From Myrica gale (taxonomy: Eukaryota > Streptophyta > Magnoliopsida > Fagales > Myricaceae), in assembly GCA_963930655.1 (NCBI GenBank), contig OZ005603.1, positions 10,625,001-10,689,000 of the forward strand: 64,000 bases of DNA. Reading direction: 5' to 3'. Both the position numbers and the translations under genes were made by a program. Under the pieces are notes generated by a model that saw nothing but the letters and a program-made list of their open reading frames with translations, did not search any database and was not told the origin of the DNA. Below, piece after piece: positions 57,824-64,000 of the stretch; position 1 is the stretch's first letter; each line of letters opens with the position of its first letter.

Positions 57824-58686
57824 ATGAATAGGTGTTGATACGTTCTTTTTCTATGAATAGATAAATTTAGAACAAATTCTAAAAGAGTCTGATATAGATG
57901 TGAAAAGTACAATAAACAAATATGCAGTGGAATATTAAAATAATATATCAATCACACGCCAAGACAATAAATTTGATGACAAAGTGAAAAACCTTATCAA
58001 AGGAAAAAATCACTCCGGTGACTCAGACACGGGCAATATCAAGTTGCTTGACTCTGATAACCCCGAAGTAATAATCTAGTTAATCCAACCTAGACCCGCT
58101 CCCTTGCAGTTAACCCTCAGCCTTTTGAGGTTTTTCTTGTAAATCTCTTCAACACCAGTAACTCTGGCTGCCAATATCCTTAAGCTCTCTGAAGACTTCT
58201 CACAGGAGGTTGATTTCAATGGTGATTAAGGTGATTGATGTAGGAGAGAGAAATAATAAATACTTTACGTGCAAAGGTCTCAAAGAATATTTCTCTCAAG
58301 CATAAGACGCAAAGGAAGGAGGGAAACAACTTGGGTAAAGAGTTTTATAGGGCGAAGCTTGGGCGAAATACACTGTATAAAAATGCAGTAATTTAGGTAG
58401 GGCGAAATGATTCCGGAGATAACTCGGAGAGATTTTAGGAATGGATACTGCTCCGTGAATTTGAACTTCTTCAAATTTTAAACACTCTTTAACCTTATCT
58501 TCTTCAACAAACCTCTTCAAAGATATTCTCATCTTCTTTCAAATTTGAAAGCCTCTTATCTTTTTGAAAGATATCCTAATCTCTTTTCAAATTAGAAGAC
58601 TCTTATCCTCTTGAACACTTTAAACAACACTAATTCAAAAATACAACCCAACTTAAATTTGACAGGAATCTTGCCGACATTCAAAA
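57824..58686 (-). repeat. Third, diverged copy of the Copia LTR
   Basis: Matches the LTR from tgaataggtgttg(a/g)tac onward, including aatatgcagtgg, aaccttatcaaaggaaaaaa, cagacacggg, ttgtaaatctcttcaacacc and aggtgattgatgtaggagag. The outer end (tgaaaa...) is missing, one inner repeat block is shorter, and the far end is blurred near cattcaaaaca. It is probably a truncated solo LTR of the same family. Confidence 0.7.
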
Positions 58687-58741
58687 CACTATAAGATATT
58701 ATATCATCTTCCTCTTAAGATTTATTTTATCGCGAGAATTG

Positions 58742-59116
58742 CTAAGATTTAGCTTTCCTCTGTATCACCTTCTTTGTCGTAGGCAGTGACTGCATTCGTC
58801 TCATGGTAGGGATGGGCCTATCAGCATATGGGTGTGTATACACGTACGTAGAAGGATCAGAAGAAGTACTCCTGACAGTGACAGTACTGTCATCGATCGT
58901 CTTATTGTCCGGCACTGCTAACAGTTCCCTGTGCAGCAGGAGTTTGGATGATCTCTTAAACATCAGGGCCAAACAGTTGATGACTGCAGTGTTTTTTACT
59001 TCTGCCTCACAAACGCTACGCCAAATGGATCCTGGCCCCTGGGTTTGTTGCTTCATTTCTGATCTCTGGTTCTCAACGATTATTTTATATGACCCAGTGA
59101 CCTCAAAGCAAGGCAT
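58742..59116 (-). CDS. Hypothetical 124-residue ORF, unrecognised
   Basis: Open minus-strand frame starting MPCFEVTGSYKI and ending KVIQRKAKS. No domain, signal peptide or membrane segment is evident; an overlapping plus-strand ORF exists. It lies between transposon debris and the BAM3-like gene and could be chance. Confidence 0.2.
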   Translation of the reverse strand: MPCFEVTGSYKIIVENQRSEMKQQTQGPGSIWRSVCEAEVKNTAVINCLALMFKRSSKLLLHRELLAVPDNKTIDDSTVTVRSTSSDPSTYVYTHPYADRPIPTMRRMQSLPTTKKVIQRKAKS

Positions 59117-62100
59117 TTATGGTAATTATCAATCAATGACATGCCTACAATAATCAGCTCCACGGCCATAGAAGAAAGTACTGGACGTCATGTGCACCCG
59201 ATCGAAAGATATATATGAATTGTACCTATCATCTCCTCTCTAATGGTAGGTCAAAAATCACGTCGAAAGGAGAAAATAAGCAGATAGAAGGCTTGATCAA
59301 AGGGACACCAGATACTGATCAGATGAACTTAAGCAGCAGGATACGGAATATGAAGAGGCTGGAGGTAGAGCCAATAACAAAGCATATCAAATGTTGAAGC
59401 TTCGGAATCCACATTATTGGGGGCCGGATCCAGTTGGGCACACCCCAATCTTCGATGTAACATCTTTGGTATAGCATCACATTTCACTTTGCACTTTAAA
59501 GGTTGCACATTGGTTTGTTAATTAAAGTAAAGGAAATGTCAAAGCCACTTTAATAAAGAAGTGATCAATGATTCGAGGGAAATCTGGTGATTCAATATCC
59601 TCTAGATAGATATCTTTTTTATTAGAGGCAATTTTGTTTGTTCCTCCGACCTCCATGAATCACAAGTGGATACCCAACTTATCTTGGAATATATTTTTAT
59701 AAAGCATCATAAACAGCAAAGAAGAAAAAGAAAAATATTCGTCATGCTTCTTCTATCTGATGAAATATGACACGTCAAACCATGATTAAAAAGTTTCTTA
59801 GCAAGTCAGCATACATTGTCTGTGCTTAATTACTCTCCTTACTATAAAGCAGCATGCATGCATTCATCGTGTTATGGTCATTGTAGTCCATTGTGCGCAC
59901 ATGCTGCAGGTTTGAACAAATGGAAGCAGGAGCCTTCCAATATTATATCCTTCTCGGCAGTGCTGGTAGCACTCAAGCGAACTCCTCCGCAATTAATGTT
60001 GCTTTTTGCAAGATAATATTCTTTCACATTACGCCTCAGCTAGCACGGCGCCATTAATTTTTCCATTTGCTGGCCTACGTACTGTCCCTGCAGACACACA
60101 CACACTGGTAGTATTACTCCTCGAATTTGTTCGATGCTGTAATCGTAAAAGAGATGGCGATGTGATCTCTCCACCAGACAAATATATTGTCGGTTCAAAG
60201 AACTTCCTTGAACCAACAAAAGCAACATTGGCCCGATCCAAAATCTAGAGGTTTTCTTTTTTCTGTTCAGAGTTTCGTGTTCACACATTAGGTTTGATTA
60301 TTTTCCGAGTGGAGAACTGGCCATTATTCGGTCAAATGATCCAGATCATGAGATGGCTAAAAGGGAACCCAGAGAAGATTCTAGCTAGTGCGGTGATGAC
60401 ATTGATGATGAAGGATCGTCCTCGCTTAAGACAGCATCATCAGATGGTTAGAGGAATGGAAACACTCAGCCCGACATGGGCTTAAAAGGTACTATTTTCG
60501 GAACATGAATGAGTGCTTATGTTCTTATAAGTACTCACGCAAGTATTTCGGCTATCATTTCACCTCTTTCAATGCTCAAAGGGTCCACGGCAGCAGGGTT
60601 CATTATTATGGTCTCTTGAAGGAAAGCACTCTTCTGATTATTTTTCAAAGCAGTGTCAGAAAGCTTTCAAGCAGCAACAATGGAACCTCGATGCCTTGTT
60701 TTCAAGCAAAAAAAAGACTGGAGGACCCCAAAAACCGACACAATATGCTTAGGAAGTATCGACGACTAAAAGATGTTAGTATGACTGAAATCAAGCACAG
60801 TCCAAGTCTTTTGCATGTTTTGCTCATAATGATCCTAATAGATCAGCCAAAAAAGGTCAAAACATGAAAATATTCATGGGGGTTAATTCAAAAGAAAGAG
60901 AAATTAAAGTGACGAATCTCAAAAATCTCCAAAACCAAGCAAGATGCTTTTTTTTCACAGTTGTTCTAAACTCTAAAGTGGGAGGGGCAGGGCTTCTAGG
61001 CGACCACTACGTATTCCTATGCAAACAAAGAGATATGGACCCCTAGACCCAAGGTGTTCGCTTTCCACCTCAAAAGACAGAATAGTGGAGTGTATCTGCA
61101 TGCCCTAAGTTGATATCATTCTTGGCTGTTCCTCATTATTGGACTTTAAAGACTCGAGTTGAAAGCTCTCATGACTCCGGATGCCACTTAAAACTTGGCT
61201 AATTAGCCTCCCCACTCTCAATGCCAAATATACGTTACAAGTCATAATGATCATTAGGGTGTGATTGGAGCCAGTGACCCAAACAATTATGGTAAGCAAC
61301 AAGTAAAGCAAAAAGATTGGAAAAAAAACACAAGAGGGGAAGGGGGAGAGAAATTTTCAAAATTTTAGAACAGTAAAACCTCAAGCTATACGTAATCATG
61401 GAAGGAGGTGGAACGCCATTCGCCAAGCAATTAAGTACATGCTCTGTAATAAACAAGCTCTTGCAAAGTATACTACAAACCAATTATGGCTGATGCAGAA
61501 GAAATTATTTCAGAACAGTGGTTGTCATGATCGATTGCCCTGCTTCACTTTTCCATGTGGTTAAGTTCAAGAATTGTTATTATGCTCGATTGAGGACTAA
61601 TTGCTTTTTCAAGACTATTTGTTTTGCGGACGGCCTGAAAAAATGTAGAGATTCCGTCCACTCCTTCCTAGGTGTGGAGTTTCTGAGACAAGGTTCATTG
61701 GTGTCATCCAGTCTTAATTTACTTTACATTTTCTGATACGGATAGATGCTTAAAACCTCAAATACAGAAGATTCAAAACCGGAATTCTCTGACCATTTTA
61801 GGTTCCATAATTAAGGAAGAAAGGCAGGGCCACCATTGTAATTTTGCTCCAAAAGTTAGGGAATTCTGAATATTGGTATGAGCAAACGGTCCGTTGTTAC
61901 ATTTATCTTTTTGCAAACATTGCTTTTGCTTTTTATTTTTATAAAGTGAAAGATAAAACTAAAATACAATCTCTCTGAGGGAGGGGGAAGGACCACGACC
62001 TTGGATGCTGATAACAGAGCACTTTGCTTTGCAATTCATAAGCTCTTGCGTTTCAGTGTTTATCTTCATTAGCTCTCTCTTTCTCTCGCTTTTCCCCTGG

Positions 62101-62240
62101 CTCTGAGTTCATGTATGGGCTGTGTCTGTACTCGTGTAAGCTCAGTACAGCTCTATGAAATGTGGAATTGCTTTCCTTCAATCCTATGAACAGAATTGGT
62201 TTCTCTCGAACCCACATCCTGTAAAAGCAGAGAGCTTCCC
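59117..62240. other. Intergenic region and BAM3-like promoter/5' UTR
   Basis: No gene is recognised in 59.1-61.9 kb although several short ORFs occur. A TATA-like tataaag at 61940-61946 sits 300 bases before the BAM3-like ATG, and the stretch after it is CT-rich (tctctctttctctcgctttt), as common in plant leaders. Confidence 0.4.
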
Positions 62241-64000
62241 ATGGCTGCTTCTGATATGAGGCCCGTTTTCCTCTGTGTTATGTTACTTCTGTTCCTTTCA
62301 TCTCTTCATCCTGTTTCTTCACATACTCCATACCTTGAGAGGCAAGCTTCAATCCTGGTTTCTCTCAAAGAAGCTTTTGACTCCTTCGATCCTTCTCTAA
62401 ATAGCTGGAATGTTGCAGACTACTTGTCCCTCTGTTCTTGGACTGGCGTTCTTTGTAACAGCACGAACAAACTTGTAGTTTCGCTAGACATATCTAATTC
62501 CAACATCTCTGGCTCTCTCTCACCTGAAATCACAGAACTTAGAGCCCTTGTTAATCTTTCAGTCTCTGGTAACAATTTCTCAGGTTCTTTTCCGCCAAGC
62601 GTTCACAAGCTTGGAAGACTTCAGCTACTCAACATATCCAACAATTTATTCAGCGGGCAGTTGAACTGGGAGTTCTCTCAGTTGAAAGAGCTCGTAGTGC
62701 TAGACGTTTATAACAACAATTTCAATGACTCACTTCCTTTGGGTGTCACTGAACTGCCCAAGCTGCAGCACTTAAACTTTGGCGGGAATTTCTTCACTGG
62801 GGAAATCCCTCCAAGCTATGGAGATATGAAGCAGCTCAATTATCTTTCACTCGCGGGGAATTCATTGGGTGGGTTCATACCCAGTGAGCTTGGTAATCTT
62901 ACTAATCTCAAGCAGCTTTTGTTGGGTTATTACAACGAATTTGATGGTGGAATCCCACCAGAGTTGGGTAAGCTGATCAATCTGTTTCATCTAGACCTGG
63001 CAAGTTGTGGCCTGGAGGGTCTAATTCCTCCAGAGTTGGGCAATCTAAGGAACTTAGACACTCTTTTCTTGCAAATCAATCAGTTCAGTGGTTGGATTCC
63101 TCCCCAACTCGGGAATCTGAGTAGTCTGAAAACTCTTGATCTTTCCAATAATGCGTTGACAGGAGCTATCCCGGTTGAGTTCTCAGGCCTCCATGAGCTT
63201 ACCCTCTTGAACCTATTCATCAACAAATTCCATGGTGAGATCCCTCGTGCCATCGCCGAGCTACCCAAGTTAGAAGTCCTAAAGTTGTGGCAGAATAACT
63301 TCACTGGAGCCATTCCTCCCAAGCTTGGTCAAAATGGTAGACTAATTGAGCTTGATTTGTCTACTAACAAGCTCACTGGATTGGTACCAAAATCTCTATG
63401 CTTTGGAAGGAAGTTGAAGATCTTGATTTTACAATACAATTTTCTTTTTGGGCCTCTGCCTGATGATCTCGGTCAATGTAACACACTCCAAAGAGTCCGA
63501 ATTGCGCATAATTACTTGAGTGGGTCAATACCAAATGGGTTTCTTCACTTGCCTGAGCTATTACTCATTGAGTTATATAACAATTATATTAGTGGCCCAC
63601 TTCCGCAGGACACAAGCAAGGTACCCTCAAAACTGACCTGGCTGAATCTTTTAAATAATCGATTGTCTGGGTCTCTTCCTACTTCTATTGGAAATTTCCC
63701 CAGCTTGCAGATTCTTCTACTAAATGGAAACCGATTCACTGGAGAAATACCATCCAACATAGGCCAGTTGAAAAATGTCCAAACTTTGGATCTCAGTAGA
63801 AACAACTTTTCAGGTAGAGTCCCTTCTGAGATTGGTAATTGTCTCTTGCTGACTCACGTAGATTTAAGCCACAACCAGCTCTCAGGTCCAATCCCAGGGC
63901 AAATTGCTCAAATTCACATGTTAAATTATCTCAACATCTCATGGAACCACCTTAACCAGAGCCTCCCTAAGGAAATTGGGTTCATGAAGAGCTTAGTTTC
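62241..64000 (+). CDS. BAM3: BAM3-like LRR receptor kinase (CLV1/BAM class, LRR-XI), 5' part only
   Basis: Plasma-membrane receptor kinase; BAM3 in Arabidopsis perceives the CLE45 peptide in root phloem. The frame from ATG 62241 is open to the window edge, 586 codons. It has a signal peptide (hydrophobic core VFLCVMLLLFLSSLH), an LRR N-terminal cap (SWNVADYLSLCSWTGVLC) and then about 20 leucine-rich repeats of the plant type, e.g. LGNLRNLDTLFLQINQFSGW and LPKLEVLKLWQNNFTGAIPP. LGYYNEFDGGIPPELGKLIN and STNKLTGLVPKSLCFGRKLK match BAM3 closely; other BAMs are less close as I recall. Transmembrane and kinase parts lie outside the window. No break is seen. Confidence 0.93.
   Translation, partial: MAASDMRPVFLCVMLLLFLSSLHPVSSHTPYLERQASILVSLKEAFDSFDPSLNSWNVADYLSLCSWTGVLCNSTNKLVVSLDISNSNISGSLSPEITELRALVNLSVSGNNFSGSFPPSVHKLGRLQLLNISNNLFSGQLNWEFSQLKELVVLDVYNNNFNDSLPLGVTELPKLQHLNFGGNFFTGEIPPSYGDMKQLNYLSLAGNSLGGFIPSELGNLTNLKQLLLGYYNEFDGGIPPELGKLINLFHLDLASCGLEGLIPPELGNLRNLDTLFLQINQFSGWIPPQLGNLSSLKTLDLSNNALTGAIPVEFSGLHELTLLNLFINKFHGEIPRAIAELPKLEVLKLWQNNFTGAIPPKLGQNGRLIELDLSTNKLTGLVPKSLCFGRKLKILILQYNFLFGPLPDDLGQCNTLQRVRIAHNYLSGSIPNGFLHLPELLLIELYNNYISGPLPQDTSKVPSKLTWLNLLNNRLSGSLPTSIGNFPSLQILLLNGNRFTGEIPSNIGQLKNVQTLDLSRNNFSGRVPSEIGNCLLLTHVDLSHNQLSGPIPGQIAQIHMLNYLNISWNHLNQSLPKEIGFMKSLV

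Noticed and set aside
60006..60288. Overlapping ORFs on both strands near 60 kb
   Set aside because: All are short, mutually antisense and without domains; no splice support was found.

Overview
This is nuclear DNA of a flowering plant, most likely a eudicot and perhaps a woody one. The evidence is split genes with GT-AG introns, plant-only families (DUF1639, a CNL-type NLR, a BAM/CLV1-class receptor kinase, a U-box-kinase-type USP domain) and a heavy, nested load of plant transposons (L1-type LINE, Copia, a long solo LTR, Pack-MULE, hAT-like MITEs, a candidate SINE). The species cannot be named from the sequence alone. Several genes below were assembled by eye from exons joined at canonical splice sites with matching reading phases, because no single long ORF shows them.

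Layout. 0-7.5 kb: a decayed minus-strand L1-type LINE, split by a degenerate Copia remnant (about 4.72-6.99 kb) and by a precise 797-bp retroinsertion with a 15-bp target duplication. 7.5-14.1 kb: AT-rich accessory DNA with MITEs, a plastid trnM-like fragment, a SINE candidate, a small three-exon USP gene (minus, 11.03-12.12 kb) and a duplicated 250-bp block. 14.1-18.9 kb: an intact, single-exon CNL resistance gene (plus) followed by 54-bp tandem repeats and by an antisense copy of its own ARC2/MHD segment, itself split by a MITE with a perfect 8-bp target duplication. 19-26.2 kb: decayed coding fragments and a 4.25-kb solo-LTR-like element with a perfect 5-bp target duplication.

26.7-34.5 kb: ARPC2A (DIS2), plus, ten coding exons, with a CCGG-rich MITE in intron 7. 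37.2-41.4 kb: a DUF1639 gene, minus, five coding exons. 46.7-48.4 kb: TAF11 (TFIID subunit), minus, four coding exons. 50.1-57.1 kb: a non-autonomous minus-strand Copia element with both LTRs, PBS and PPT, into which a 2.2-kb Pack-MULE carrying an importin-5 gene fragment has jumped; a third related LTR follows. 62.2-64 kb: the 5' part of a BAM3-like LRR receptor kinase (plus), running off the window.

How it fits together. ARPC2A, DUF1639, TAF11 and BAM3 are unrelated housekeeping or signalling genes. As far as I remember, TAF11, BAM3 and a DUF1639 gene also lie close together on Arabidopsis chromosome 4, so 37-64 kb looks like a conserved block stretched by transposons. The most unusual local arrangement is the NLR with a reverse-complement copy of part of itself about 1.8 kb downstream, which could yield hairpin or antisense RNA against the NLR. 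A second recurrent theme is a set of very short A-tailed inserts flanked by 12-15-bp direct repeats, best read as extreme 5'-truncated LINE insertions.
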